Assembly (NCBI RefSeq): GCF_036404135.1
Contig: NZ_DASWPE010000089.1
Span: 8,746-72,745 of the forward strand
Length of the DNA: 64,000 nucleotides
DNA from: Rhodopseudomonas_A sp036404135
Lineage (GTDB): Bacteria > Pseudomonadota > Alphaproteobacteria > Rhizobiales > Xanthobacteraceae
Direction of reading: 5' to 3'
The notes below the pieces were generated by a model. The model made no database searches. It had not been told where the DNA came from and worked only from the letters and a program-made list of their open reading frames with translations. Shown in pieces: positions 52,107 through 61,944 of this stretch; position 1 is the stretch's first letter, and each line of letters begins with the position of its first letter. The position numbers were made by a program, and so were the translations under genes.

Positions 52107-53000
52107 CTATGCCTCTTGCCGTAGCAGCCGGTCCAAGCAGTCGCCGAGCGACGTCTTCACCGGCGGAAGATGAACGCCAAACAGGGAATTCAGCCTCGCC
52201 GTTGAGAGCTGTGAATTCAACGGCCTTGATGCAGGTGTCGGATACTCCGAAGTGGTAATCGGATCAACCGGGATGGTTCGCCCACCATGTAAAGCAGCGC
52301 CGGCGATAATCGCCCGCGCGAAATCGCACCACGTCATCACCTCCGGACCGGCAAGATGCGTAACACCTGCGAAGCGTGAATTCCAGCCTGAATCGCCCCA
52401 GATTCGGCCTATGGCAAGGATCGCGTTGGCGATATCGGGCGCGTAGGTCGGACATCCATGCTGATCATCGACGACACGCAGCCGGTCGCGCTCGGCCGAC
52501 AAGCGCAGCATGGTGCGGACGAAATTGCTGCCGAACGGCGCGTAAACCCACGACGTGCGTAGCACGATATGCTTTGGATTGGCTTGGCCGACGGCGATTT
52601 CACCCTCGAGCTTGGAGCGGCCGTAAATTCCCTGCGGTGCCACCGGATCGCTCTCGACATAGGCCCCTTGTTTGTTGCCGTCGAAAACGTAGTCGGTCGA
52701 CAACTGGATGATCGGAATACCCAGCTTCGCCGTAATCCGCGCAATGGATCGCGCGCCGTCGCGGTTGATCGCGAAGGCCTGATCCGGCTCGGCTTCGGCC
52801 TTGTCGACCGCGGTATAGGCCGCCGGATTGATCACCAGGTCCGGCTTGAAATTGCCGATCGCGTTTTCAAGCGACGACGGGTCTTGCAGATCGACCAGCG
52901 GCCGAGCGCCGTAGCCGTACACGATGTCCGGTTGCAGCGCCGCTGCTTCGCGCAGCGACCGCGCCACCTGACCGTCGCCACCGATGACATAAAGCCTCAT
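52107..53000 (-). CDS. rfbD: dTDP-4-dehydrorhamnose reductase
   Basis: 297 residues, the last step of dTDP-L-rhamnose synthesis. The short Rossmann motif GGDGQVARSL (RmlD type), VINPAAYTAVDKAEAEPDQA, LSTDYVFDG and YGRSKLEGE with its Tyr-Lys pair are all present. LRTSWVYAPFGSNFVRTML is also typical. The ATG at 53000 is seven bases after the rfbB stop, and the operon continues to rfbA. Confidence 0.96.
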   Translation of the reverse strand: MRLYVIGGDGQVARSLREAAALQPDIVYGYGARPLVDLQDPSSLENAIGNFKPDLVINPAAYTAVDKAEAEPDQAFAINRDGARSIARITAKLGIPIIQLSTDYVFDGNKQGAYVESDPVAPQGIYGRSKLEGEIAVGQANPKHIVLRTSWVYAPFGSNFVRTMLRLSAERDRLRVVDDQHGCPTYAPDIANAILAIGRIWGDSGWNSRFAGVTHLAGPEVMTWCDFARAIIAGAALHGGRTIPVDPITTSEYPTPASRPLNSQLSTARLNSLFGVHLPPVKTSLGDCLDRLLRQEA

Positions 53001-53006
53001 GATCGC

Positions 53007-54059
53007 TCAGGATTTGACAAGGCCAAGCCGCTCCCCGGCGTAAACACGGTTGCGCAATGGCTCCCACCAGTCAGCCCGATCCAGGTACCAGCGCACGGTC
53101 TTTTCGATTCCGGTTTCGAAGGTCTCGTGGGCGCGCCAGCCCAACTCGGTCTCGAGCTTGCTGGCGTCGATTGCATAGCGCTGATCATGGCCGGGACGAT
53201 CGGTCACAAAGCTGATCAAATCATGATGCGAAGCGCCATCGGGACGCAGCCGGTCCATCCAGTTGCAGATTTCCCGCACCACGTCGATGTTCTTCCGTTC
53301 GTTGCGGCCGCCGATATTGTAGGTTTCACCCGGGCGGCCCTTGGCGAGTATGATGCCGAGCGCGCGGGCGTGATCCTCGACGTAGAGCCAATCGCGAATG
53401 TTCGAACCGTCGCCATAGACCGGCAGCGGCTTGCGATCCAACGCGTTGAGGATGATCAGCGGGATCAGCTTTTCCGGAAAGTGATAGGGACCGTAATTGT
53501 TCGAGCAGTTGGAGACGATCACCGGCAAGCCGTAGGTCCGTTGCCAGGCCTTCGCCAAATGATCCGATGCCGCCTTGGTGGCCGAATAGGGCGAGCTGGG
53601 GTCGTAGGGTGTGGTTTCTGTAAACAGGCCGTCATCGCCGAGCGATCCATACACCTCGTCGGTGGAGACGTGGACGAAGCGAAACTCGGTCGCTGCGTTG
53701 TCGCGGCCCGAAGCGACGTAGCGTCGCGCCGCCTCAAGCAGCGTGAAGGAGCCCAGCACGTTGGTCTTGACGAAAACGTCGGAGCCGGAAATCGAGCGGT
53801 CGACGTGACTTTCGGCGGCGAGATGCACCACCGCATCCGGCTGATACTTGGCGAAGATCGCCCTGACGGCGTCGGCGTCGCAGATGTCGTGGCGTTCGAA
53901 CGCGTAGCGAGGACTGCCGGCCACCGGCTGCAGCGAGGCCAGATTGCCCGCATAGGTCAGCTTGTCGATGACCACGACGTCATGGCCGAGATCGGCGACG
54001 AAATGCCGGCAGACCGCCGATCCGATGAAGCCCGCGCCGCCCGTAACCAGAACCCGCAT
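53007..54059 (-). CDS. rfbB: dTDP-glucose 4,6-dehydratase
   Basis: 350 residues, the second step, making dTDP-4-keto-6-deoxyglucose. GGAGFIGSAVCRHF binds NAD, HLAAESHVDRSI and VSTDEVYGSLG give the Thr-Asp-Glu trio, and YSATKAASDHL the Tyr-Lys pair. NCSNNYGPYHFPEKLIPL and YNIGGRNERKNIDVV are diagnostic for RmlB. It lies 15 bp after rfbC on the same strand. Confidence 0.96.
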   Translation of the reverse strand: MRVLVTGGAGFIGSAVCRHFVADLGHDVVVIDKLTYAGNLASLQPVAGSPRYAFERHDICDADAVRAIFAKYQPDAVVHLAAESHVDRSISGSDVFVKTNVLGSFTLLEAARRYVASGRDNAATEFRFVHVSTDEVYGSLGDDGLFTETTPYDPSSPYSATKAASDHLAKAWQRTYGLPVIVSNCSNNYGPYHFPEKLIPLIILNALDRKPLPVYGDGSNIRDWLYVEDHARALGIILAKGRPGETYNIGGRNERKNIDVVREICNWMDRLRPDGASHHDLISFVTDRPGHDQRYAIDASKLETELGWRAHETFETGIEKTVRWYLDRADWWEPLRNRVYAGERLGLVKS

Positions 54060-54074
54060 CTTGCGCTCCTGAAA

Positions 54075-54632
54075 TCAGACTGAAAAAGGCGGAGCGGCGG
54101 CATCGAGGCGGGGCTGCTTACGATCCTTATCGGAGAGGATAAGGTCCGCTGCCGCCAATCGCCAATCGATGGCCAGGGACGAATCGTCCCAGGCGATGCC
54201 GCGGTCGCACTCCGGTGCGTAATAATCCGTGACCTTGTAGATCACCTCGCAATCGTCCTGCAGCGTCACATAGCCATGGGCGAAGCCCGGCGGAACCCAC
54301 AACTGACGCCAATTGTCCGCCGACAGTTCGACCGCGACGTGGCGACCAAAGGTCGCCGACCCGCCGCGAATGTCCACCGCCACATCGAGAATCGCGCCTT
54401 TCGAGCAACGCACGAGCTTTCCCTGGGCATGCGGTGGAAGCTGAAAATGCAAACCGCGCAGCACGCCCCTTTGCGCCGAGTGAACGTGATTGTCCTGGAC
54501 GAAAACGGCGTCGACGTCGAACTTGGCAAACAGGTCCGCGCGATAGGTTTCGGAGAAGAAGCCGCGCTGGTCGCCGTGCTTGGTCGGCGTCACCAACAGG
54601 ATGTCGGGTAATTCCAAACGTTCAATCTGCAT
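54075..54632 (-). CDS. rfbC: dTDP-4-dehydrorhamnose 3,5-epimerase
   Basis: 185 residues, cupin fold, the third step. RGFFSETYR, NHVHSAQRGVLRGLHFQLPP with the catalytic His, LDVAVDIRGGSATFG and the Tyr region VTDYYAPECDRGIAWDD are all intact. It is the first gene of the rfbCBDA run. I took the ATG at 54632; a GTG at 54641 three codons earlier is equally possible. A second, divergent member of the family is at 60312. Confidence 0.95.
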   Translation of the reverse strand: MQIERLELPDILLVTPTKHGDQRGFFSETYRADLFAKFDVDAVFVQDNHVHSAQRGVLRGLHFQLPPHAQGKLVRCSKGAILDVAVDIRGGSATFGRHVAVELSADNWRQLWVPPGFAHGYVTLQDDCEVIYKVTDYYAPECDRGIAWDDSSLAIDWRLAAADLILSDKDRKQPRLDAAAPPFSV

Positions 54633-54641
54633 CTCGGGCAC

Positions 54642-54956
54642 AACTCAAGCCATGAAAATTCCGCGAGACCTGGAAGCCACGCGCTTCGCTCGCGATTTCA
54701 GGCTCGACGATCTATCTACCGATGCTGCTCGCAGTCATATCTCAGACGCGCGGCACAGTGTCGCGAACGCTCCCGTCTCGCAGGCGGTTTCTAGCCACTT
54801 TCAGGCCGTTGCGCAACACGCCAGCGGCGCGCAGCGCGGCCGCGGGACGCCGCCGCGGGGCGCGGGATCGATCGCAAAATCACTCGCCCGGCACTCCGAG
54901 GCAGCGAATATCAGTTCGGCAATGCCATCCGCGACGATTCGAGACATGTAGCAAAC
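54642..54956. other. Intergenic region before the rhamnose operon
   Basis: About 315 bp between the 3' end of the 1,010-residue membrane protein gene and rfbC, both on the minus strand. The rfbC promoter should be here. Nothing else is recognised. Confidence 0.35.
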
Positions 54957-57900
54957 CTAGGGCCGCGATGCCCTGCGAAGCTCTTGGAGATCGGACCGCT
55001 GCGACAACGCCAGATCGGCGATACGCCACGAGCCGCAAGATGCGCGATCCACAAGATCGAACCGCAATGATGTGATCTTACCTCCCAGCACCCAGGCCGG
55101 AAAGGCGTCGACCGGAACGACGACGCGGCCGTTGTGGGCGTGAAAGCTGACCGATCGCTTGGTCTCGACCGATGGCGCTTGCTCCGTCGTCCAGAACAGC
55201 TCGAGAGCCGACGCCGGGGTGGCGGCCAGGCATTCAAAATTGAATGAAATGATCCCCATGTCCGAGCCGACCACGTCGAGCCTCGACAGGTCCACCACCG
55301 CAAAGGGGTCGGGCCCCTGCGCGGTGATCGCCCCGTCGGCGGATTGCGACGCGTCGTGCAAGCCGGCGCCCGTAAACGCCACCGTCCTTTGCAAGGCCAG
55401 TTGCGGCGCAAGCCGGTTCCAGACTTTGCCCCAGGTTCGCGGCAACGCGCCCAGATCGCGCAGCACCAGCGCTGTCGTCAACAGATCGAGTTCTTGTTGC
55501 GAGCGCGTGAGGTCGGGACTTTCGCCCGGCGATGAGGACGGTTTCAGCCAGATCCCTCCGCCGCCTTCGATCGGCCGGTAGTTCTCGATCACGTAGCGAA
55601 ACAACAGCGGAGACCGCAATCCGACCGGCGCCCCGTCGTGCAGCACCGCGTCCGGACCCGCCAGCGCCAACGCCGGCGGGCGTTGCACAAGCGCGGCAAT
55701 CGCCCGCTTTTCCTGATTGACGTTGGTCAGATTGTACACCGCGCCCTCGATCGGCGGACGCCGATCGAACAGATAGTAAAGCCCGCTGCGGTTCGTCAGA
55801 TCGAGAAACGTATCGCTTGCGGCGATATTGGCATCGAGAAACGCCTTCAACGCCGCGCGCTTTTTCACCCATTCGGGATCCCAGAGAAAGGCCCCCAGCC
55901 GCGGCAGACCGGCCTGCTCGCCATGCTGGACGTCGGCCGGGCTGTCGACCGCCATCATGCGGTCGAACGGATTCATGCTCCAGCTATAGTTGACCAGCGG
56001 GGCGAACGCGCCGGCGAGCGCCGCGGACGCCAGCGCGATCGCAACGCGGCGAGAGTTTCCAGACGGGGACCGCATAAATGCATAGAGCGGAAGCAGGATG
56101 GTGAGAAACCAGAGGCTCGCGAAGCCGAGCCTGGAAATTTCCCCCGGATCGATGCGGCCTGCGGCGCGTGGAATGAACAACACGCCCAACAGGAAGATCG
56201 GCACCCCGATGATGACGTTGAGGGTGCGCGGTTGCAGAAACGCCGCCAGCCCGACCGTCGCGGGCCGCGCCTGGCGAATCCCGAGATAGACCGCAATGCC
56301 GATCCCAATCGTGACGATGATCCAGGAGATCCGGAAGATTTCCCAGAGCAGGCCGTGGGCACTGGGCCTCCAGGCAATGCCATTCATCGCGGTGTTGGCC
56401 GATGACTGCTCGAGTCCGTAGCGGATCGCCCCTCCGATCATCGCGCCCAGCGGCGTGAAGGCGTAGAGCACCCCGCCGAGACACGCCAGCAGCGCCAAGT
56501 TTCGCAACAGCACCGCCCGATCGCCGCGCACCGCCTCGACGAAGCGGAAAGCGCCCAGGAACGCTGTCGCCAGCACCAAAAGGCCGCCCTGCCCCGGCGC
56601 GAACAACACCGCGACGGTGCCCAGGATCACCCATAAGATCAGCCATGTCGCCGGCCGCAGTTTCAAGCTGCTGATGCAGATCGCCGCCAACAATCCGGTG
56701 ATCACCAGATCGATTTCGGACAGGTTATTGGGCGCCGGGGCGATGCAGACCAGAAAGAACGCCAGCCACGGCCCGGTCAGGCTCCGCAACGCGACGAAAA
56801 GAAACACATACACGCAGAACGCCAAATAGGGCGCCATGAACCCGTAATTCACCCAGCCCGGCCGAAACATCAATTCGCCGAAGGCGCCGTACACCAGATT
56901 GACCCATCCCCGCGCCGGCGACAGATCGACATAGGGCAGCATGTGGAATTTGATGAGCGCCCAGAACGGCAGCGCGGCTTCGCCGGTGTGATAGTCGTCG
57001 AGCAGGTGGAACGTCGGCAGATCGAAACTGACCTTGAGGGTGATCGCGGCAAGCGCTACCGCCACCGGATTCAACAGGCTGCCGTTTGCAAGATTCGGCA
57101 GCGCATCCGGCAGCCGCCAGGCCGCGGCACTCGCGCGCAAGGTCCGCACGATCGACGCGATCATTAACACGCCAAGACACAGTGCGCCGAACAGCGAGAC
57201 CTGCAGAAGATAGTCCAGGCTGGTCCCGGTCTTGATCAGCGGCCCGATCAGCCGGACCGCGCCGGCCAACAGGCAGGCCTGCGCCAAGCCGAGCGCCAGG
57301 CATCCGTAACGCGCGATCGATTTAACGTCGGCTTGCGAGAAGACGATCACACTGAGAATACCGCAGCCGATCAACGACAGCTTGGCCAGAACGGAGGAGA
57401 TCGTCGCAACGCCGAGCGTTTCGATCGGCCACTGCGTCGTCGCCGCCAGCAGCGCGGCCCAACTCGGGACGGTCAGCGCCCCGGCCAGCAGGCCGAACCC
57501 CAGAAACGGCAGCACCCAGTTGAAATTCAGCGCCACCGCCCACGCCTGGCGATTGCGCAACATCCGGCCGAACAGGCAGCTCAGCAGCACCGTCTCGGCC
57601 ACCGTCGAATACAGCACGATGACAACGTCGATCCGGGTGGCGAACAGCAAGCCGGAGGCCGCGAACACCGCAGGAATGTTCGCCAGAATGAGATTCTGCT
57701 GCAACGACGTGATGGTCAGCGGCGACACGTTGCGGCGCAGCCATTCGAACAGCTCGAACATCGCGATGAAGGCGATCAACGCCAAGACGATCGCTCCGCC
57801 GGCGGCGGCATAATCGCGCGCCTTGTCGGCCGGCCCGACGATGGTCAGCGTTCCGGCCGACAGCGTTCGCACGCTGGAAACGCCTCGAAGCGCGGACGCT

Positions 57901-57989
57901 CCGAGGAACGCGCCGTAGATGGCGTATTTCGCAGCCACCAGGGCGGCAGCAAGCACGCTTACGGAACGGCGGGTCAAACTGTCAATCAA
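54957..57989 (-). CDS. Very large polytopic membrane protein, GT-C-like
   Basis: 1,010 residues with more than fifteen hydrophobic segments over the first 740 and a soluble, beta-rich 270-residue C-terminus. A DD pair occurs in FHLLDDYHTGEAALPFWALI near residue 360, in mid-chain, followed by a wide loop with PARGWVNLVYGAFGELMF. An N-terminal set of about ten segments precedes it, so the plan looks like a flippase- or polymerase-sized module joined to a GT-C unit. The start is TTG at 57989 with AGGAGA seven bases upstream (CAGGAGATCAGCG-TTG); the frame reaches 58100 without any other signal. The family is not recognised. Confidence 0.65.
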   Translation of the reverse strand: MIDSLTRRSVSVLAAALVAAKYAIYGAFLGASALRGVSSVRTLSAGTLTIVGPADKARDYAAAGGAIVLALIAFIAMFELFEWLRRNVSPLTITSLQQNLILANIPAVFAASGLLFATRIDVVIVLYSTVAETVLLSCLFGRMLRNRQAWAVALNFNWVLPFLGFGLLAGALTVPSWAALLAATTQWPIETLGVATISSVLAKLSLIGCGILSVIVFSQADVKSIARYGCLALGLAQACLLAGAVRLIGPLIKTGTSLDYLLQVSLFGALCLGVLMIASIVRTLRASAAAWRLPDALPNLANGSLLNPVAVALAAITLKVSFDLPTFHLLDDYHTGEAALPFWALIKFHMLPYVDLSPARGWVNLVYGAFGELMFRPGWVNYGFMAPYLAFCVYVFLFVALRSLTGPWLAFFLVCIAPAPNNLSEIDLVITGLLAAICISSLKLRPATWLILWVILGTVAVLFAPGQGGLLVLATAFLGAFRFVEAVRGDRAVLLRNLALLACLGGVLYAFTPLGAMIGGAIRYGLEQSSANTAMNGIAWRPSAHGLLWEIFRISWIIVTIGIGIAVYLGIRQARPATVGLAAFLQPRTLNVIIGVPIFLLGVLFIPRAAGRIDPGEISRLGFASLWFLTILLPLYAFMRSPSGNSRRVAIALASAALAGAFAPLVNYSWSMNPFDRMMAVDSPADVQHGEQAGLPRLGAFLWDPEWVKKRAALKAFLDANIAASDTFLDLTNRSGLYYLFDRRPPIEGAVYNLTNVNQEKRAIAALVQRPPALALAGPDAVLHDGAPVGLRSPLLFRYVIENYRPIEGGGGIWLKPSSSPGESPDLTRSQQELDLLTTALVLRDLGALPRTWGKVWNRLAPQLALQRTVAFTGAGLHDASQSADGAITAQGPDPFAVVDLSRLDVVGSDMGIISFNFECLAATPASALELFWTTEQAPSVETKRSVSFHAHNGRVVVPVDAFPAWVLGGKITSLRFDLVDRASCGSWRIADLALSQRSDLQELRRASRP

Positions 57990-58231
57990 CGCTGATCTCC
58001 TGAGAAAATGCTCACGCAATATCGTCTTCCCGCCGAAACAATCGATCTTGCGATGACGATTAATCTCGCCGCAGTGGTGGAAAGCTGCGCCAGAGCGCAA
58101 CGCCGTTGCCGCACGTCTGGTCTATTCAGGCAGCCTGCCAATCGGCATGCTCACTCGCACGCGACGCGATAATTGGGGCGGCGCCATTGAAATGCTCGGT
58201 TCAGCCGATCGTCGTCAATACAGCCCTGTCA

Positions 58232-59092
58232 CTACTCCCGGCGATGGGCCATCCGCGTCAGCGTTTCCAGCTTGTCCGGGATTCCCCAGAACGCCAACGG
58301 TTCATAATCCGGGTAGTCATAATAGCCTCTGTTGAGCCGGATGCTGCTCGATCGCTCTTCGCATCGCTGTCGTACCAAGTCGAAAACGGAAATGGGACGT
58401 CCGCTGCAGCAGTTCACCACGCCCTCGCATTGCTCCGGGCTTTCGAGTGCCAGCAGGAAGTTCTGCGCGACCTCGTCGATCGACAGATAGTCCCTCAGCT
58501 GATCTCCCGCCGACATATTGAAAACCGCATCGCCGCGATCGATCGCGCGATCGAGACTCGCCAGCAGGCTGTTTTCATTCTGGCCCTCGCCATACATGTA
58601 AAACAACCGCATCCATTGCAGCTGGAACGGGCTCTCCCGCTGCAGAAACTGCAAGGTCTTGCGCAGGCTATCCTTGGCAAAGCCATAGGGCGTGCGCGGC
58701 CTCGTCTCCATGTCTTCGGTGAGCGGGCCGAACTGCAGGCCGTATTCCAGGCAGGTCCCGGCAACCATCACCTGGCGCAGTCCGAAGTCCACGCAGGCCT
58801 TGAGAAAAACCATGTCGGCGGGAAGATTTTTTTCGATGTGAAAGAAACTTCGGAAATTCGGCAGCCCCGACCACGCCAGGTGAATCAGAGCCTCGGGCCG
58901 ACAGCGTTCCAGAACCGGCTGGACGATGCCGGTCAGGTCGCAGGCGACGAATTCGACGTCGGAATGCCACGGCATCGCTTTCGCGCGTTCGACGTCGCGT
59001 GCCAGCGCGACGACCGAATGGCCGCCGCGCAGCAATTCCTTGACGACATGCCGCCCGACAAAGCCGGTGGCGCCTGTCACCAGGACTTTCAC
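58232..59092 (-). CDS. SDR-family NDP-sugar reductase/epimerase
   Basis: 286 residues. VTGATGFVGRHV binds NAD(P), AGTCLEYG stands at the Ser/Thr block, and YGFAK is the YxxxK pair. RDYLSIDEVAQNFLLAL and NCCSGRPISVFDLV are shared with NDP-hexose 4-ketoreductases. It is the last gene of the CDP-sugar operon and would reduce the 4-keto group after C-methylation. The start is GTG at 59092, overlapping the methyltransferase stop by four bases (GTGA). The open frame upstream is antisense to that gene's end and is not needed. Confidence 0.8.
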   Translation of the reverse strand: MKVLVTGATGFVGRHVVKELLRGGHSVVALARDVERAKAMPWHSDVEFVACDLTGIVQPVLERCRPEALIHLAWSGLPNFRSFFHIEKNLPADMVFLKACVDFGLRQVMVAGTCLEYGLQFGPLTEDMETRPRTPYGFAKDSLRKTLQFLQRESPFQLQWMRLFYMYGEGQNENSLLASLDRAIDRGDAVFNMSAGDQLRDYLSIDEVAQNFLLALESPEQCEGVVNCCSGRPISVFDLVRQRCEERSSSIRLNRGYYDYPDYEPLAFWGIPDKLETLTRMAHRRE

Positions 59093-60315
59093 GGCAGAAC
59101 CTTGATCTCGGGCACCGCGACGACGAAGCGGCCGCCCCACGACTTGGCGTCCTTTTGCTGCTGCGCCACTTCCGCCGCGATATTCCAGGGGAGAATCACG
59201 ATCCAATCCGGTTTGTGGCGGGCCAATTCGGCGGGGTGACAGATCGGAATGTGGCTGCCCGGCATGAATCTGTTCTGTTTCGACTGCGCCGCATCGCAGA
59301 CGAAGGCGATCAGATCGCGCTTCAGCCCGGCGTAATTCATCAAGGTATTTCCCTTGGCGGCGGCGCCATAGGCCGCCAGGGTCTTGCCGGCACGCTTCTG
59401 CTCGATCAGAAACGCCAGGAAGTCGTTCTTCACCTTGTCCGCGCGTTGCTGAAAATTCCGATAAACTGCGAGGTCCTGCAATCCGAACGCCTGCTCCTCG
59501 GCGAGCATGGCAAAGACCGCATCGGCGGTGGGACGCGGATCATCGGCGTGGCAACCATAGACGCGGAGACTTCCGCCATGGGTCGGCAACGCTTCAAGAT
59601 CGAAGATCCGCAACCCGGCCGCCTTGAAGATACGGTCCACCGCGATCAGCGACAGGTAGGAGAAGTGCTCGTGATAGACGGTGTCGAACTGGTTCTGCGC
59701 GATCAGGTTCTTGAGATGCGGGAATTCCAGATTGATGGTGCCGCCTTGTTTCAGCGCGATGCGGAGCCCGTGGGTGAAATCGTTGATATCGGGAACGTGG
59801 GCGTAGACATTGTTGCCGCAGATCAGGTCGGCAGTTCGTCCTTGCTTTGCCAACGCCGTCGCCGTCGCGGTCCCGAAGAATTCCCGCAGCACCGGCACGC
59901 CGATACGCTCAGCCGCGTCGGCGGTGCTAGCCGTCGGTTCGATGCCAAGGCAGGGAATCCCGGCGGCGACGAAATTCTTCAGAAGGTAGCCGTCATTGGA
60001 GGCGACCTCGATCACGAAACTGTCGGCGTTGAGAGCGAGCTTTCGGGTGATCTTCTCGCAATACGCTTTGGCATGAGCCAGCCATCCCGCGGAGGTCGAC
60101 GAGAAATAGGCATAGTCGCTGGTGAACAGCACGTCGGCCCGCGCGTAATCCTCGGTCTGAACCAGCCAGCAATGATCGCAAACGAACAGCTTCAGAGGGA
60201 AGGTCACTTCCGGCGCGTGCAAGGCCTGTTCCGACAGATAAGCGTTCGACGGAGGAGCATGGCCGAGGTCCAGAAAAACGTGCTGCAGCTCGGTTTGGCA
60301 GTGACGGCACTTCAT
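59089..60315 (-). CDS. NDP-hexose C-methyltransferase (TylC3/NovU-type)
   Basis: 408 residues in three parts. A zinc-binding N-terminus has Cys3, Cys6, Cys46 and Cys49. The central SAM domain has VIEVASNDGYLLKNF near residue 100 and the active-site stretch TVYHEHFSYLSL near 214. The C-terminal Rossmann-like part has LAAYGAAAKGNTLMNY and VILPWNIAAEV. This architecture (Methyltransf_13/11/14 in order) is that of sugar 3-C- or 5-C-methyltransferases acting on 4-keto-6-deoxy sugars. Its place after rfbF, rfbG and an epimerase points to a CDP-linked branched sugar. Confidence 0.88.
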   Translation of the reverse strand: MKCRHCQTELQHVFLDLGHAPPSNAYLSEQALHAPEVTFPLKLFVCDHCWLVQTEDYARADVLFTSDYAYFSSTSAGWLAHAKAYCEKITRKLALNADSFVIEVASNDGYLLKNFVAAGIPCLGIEPTASTADAAERIGVPVLREFFGTATATALAKQGRTADLICGNNVYAHVPDINDFTHGLRIALKQGGTINLEFPHLKNLIAQNQFDTVYHEHFSYLSLIAVDRIFKAAGLRIFDLEALPTHGGSLRVYGCHADDPRPTADAVFAMLAEEQAFGLQDLAVYRNFQQRADKVKNDFLAFLIEQKRAGKTLAAYGAAAKGNTLMNYAGLKRDLIAFVCDAAQSKQNRFMPGSHIPICHPAELARHKPDWIVILPWNIAAEVAQQQKDAKSWGGRFVVAVPEIKVLP

Positions 60316-60863
60316 ATGCTCAGTCCTTCGAAGCTCCCAGCCAGCGGCGGGTGGCCCAAATCTCTTTCAGACAAGTCTCGCGGTGGCAACGGCCAATCAA
60401 TGCCGACCATCGGATCGTCAAACCTGACGCCGCCTTCGCAAGCCGGGGAATAAAACTCGGTATGCAGATAAAGCAATTCGGAGTTCGCTTCCAGAACCTG
60501 GAAGCCGTGCGCACAGCCCTCCGGGATCACCAGCGCCCGATGATTGTCGGGCGCGAGTTCGACCGCGATCCATTTCAGGAAGCTCGGCGAGCCCTTGCGC
60601 AGATCGACCGCGACGTCGAACACCCGCCCCCGCAGGCATCTGACGATTTTCATCTCCGCGCGGGGCGGGTGCTGAAAATGCAGGCCGCGGATCGCGCCGG
60701 CCGCGGTGGTGAGAGAGAGGTTGATCTGGACGATCGATCGACCTTGCAGAAACGAGCTCTCCTCCTCGGCGCAAAACAATCTGGAGAACGCGCCCCGGTG
60801 ATCCTGCCGCACCGTGCTCTCGGCGATCCACACCCCGGCGATGGCGGTGGCCGAGATGTTCAT
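60312..60863 (-). CDS. RmlC-like 3,5-epimerase of the CDP-sugar operon
   Basis: 183 residues, cupin fold. RGAFSRLFC, GAIRGLHFQHPP with the catalytic His, FDVAVDLRKGSPSF, EGCAHGFQV and YSPACEGGVRFDDP with the Tyr region are present. It differs clearly from the rfbC at 54075. Context suggests that it acts on CDP-4-keto-6-deoxyglucose. The ATG at 60863 overlaps the rfbG stop by four bases, and its own stop overlaps the methyltransferase start. Confidence 0.88.
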   Translation of the reverse strand: MNISATAIAGVWIAESTVRQDHRGAFSRLFCAEEESSFLQGRSIVQINLSLTTAAGAIRGLHFQHPPRAEMKIVRCLRGRVFDVAVDLRKGSPSFLKWIAVELAPDNHRALVIPEGCAHGFQVLEANSELLYLHTEFYSPACEGGVRFDDPMVGIDWPLPPRDLSERDLGHPPLAGSFEGLSI

Positions 60864-61942
60864 GACCGCGCGTCTTTGGTCCAGGACAGGCCCTGGCCGG
60901 TCGCCAGCGCGATGTAGCGATCCAGTTGGTGGCGGCTGATGACCTCCTGCCGTTCGGTCCAGGCGCGGTACCATTCCGCCGTGGCGGCAACGCCTTCCTG
61001 AAACGTCCACACCGGGCGCCACTGCAACTTCGATCGCGCCTTGTTGCTGTCAAGCTGCAGCAGCGATGCTTCGTGAAGCTGTTGCTGCGCGAGCACCTCC
61101 CACGCCACCGCGGGCCAGTGTTGCTTCAGCGAGGTCAGCACCGCGACCACCGGCTGGTTGCCCTCATGGTCCGGTCCGAAATTCCAGGCGTCGGCAGACG
61201 CCCGATCGCGTTCGATCAAGCGTTGCCCGAGCAGCAGGTAGCCCGACAGACATTCCAGCACGTGCTGCCAGGGTCGGGTGGCGTGCGGCGAACGGATCTG
61301 CACCGGCTTGCGGTCGGTGACGGCCCGAACCAGATCGGGGATCAGCCGATCCTCCGACCAGTCGCCGCCGCCGATCACGTTGCCGGCGCGGCCGGTGGCG
61401 ATCAGCGCCTGCTCCGGACCGCCGAAATACGAGCTGCGGAAGCTCGCAGCGACCAGTTCGCTGCCGGCCTTCGACGCGCTGTAGGGGTCACGGCCGCCCA
61501 AAGGATCGATTTCGCGATAGCCCCACACCCATTCGCGATTTTCGTAGCATTTGTCGGTCGTCGCCACGACCACGGCGGCAAGATGATCGAGCTGCCGGCA
61601 CGCGTTCAGCACATTCGCGGTGCCCATTACGTTGGTTGCCCAGGTCTCGATCGGATTCTGATAGGAGCGCCGCACCAGCGGCTGCGCCGCCAGATGAAAC
61701 ACCACCTCGGGCGCGATCCGAAGGATGGTTTCGCGAAGCGCGGCCTCGTCGCGAATGTCGACGTGATGCGATTCGGTGTTCAGCCGAAGCAGGTTCCAGT
61801 GATTTGGAACGGTCTCCGGCGGCAGGGCGAGGCCGCCGACCTTCGCACCCAGCTTCTCCAGCCACAGCGTGAGCCAGCTTCCCTTGAAGCCGGTATGTCC
61901 GGTGACGAGGACTTTGCGACCTTGGTAAACATTCCCGAACAT
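60860..61942 (-). CDS. rfbG: CDP-glucose 4,6-dehydratase
   Basis: 360 residues. VTGHTGFKGSWLTLWL is the characteristic RfbG nucleotide motif; HLAAQPLVRRSY, ATTDKCYENRE and YSASKAGSEL carry the active-site residues. GRAGNVIGGGDWSEDRLIPD and RPWQHVLECLSGYL are diagnostic. The start is the ATG at 61942, two bases after the rfbF stop; an ATG at 61951 inside rfbF is too close to the GGAAG site. Confidence 0.95.
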   Translation of the reverse strand: MFGNVYQGRKVLVTGHTGFKGSWLTLWLEKLGAKVGGLALPPETVPNHWNLLRLNTESHHVDIRDEAALRETILRIAPEVVFHLAAQPLVRRSYQNPIETWATNVMGTANVLNACRQLDHLAAVVVATTDKCYENREWVWGYREIDPLGGRDPYSASKAGSELVAASFRSSYFGGPEQALIATGRAGNVIGGGDWSEDRLIPDLVRAVTDRKPVQIRSPHATRPWQHVLECLSGYLLLGQRLIERDRASADAWNFGPDHEGNQPVVAVLTSLKQHWPAVAWEVLAQQQLHEASLLQLDSNKARSKLQWRPVWTFQEGVAATAEWYRAWTERQEVISRHQLDRYIALATGQGLSWTKDARS

Positions 61943-61944
61943 CG

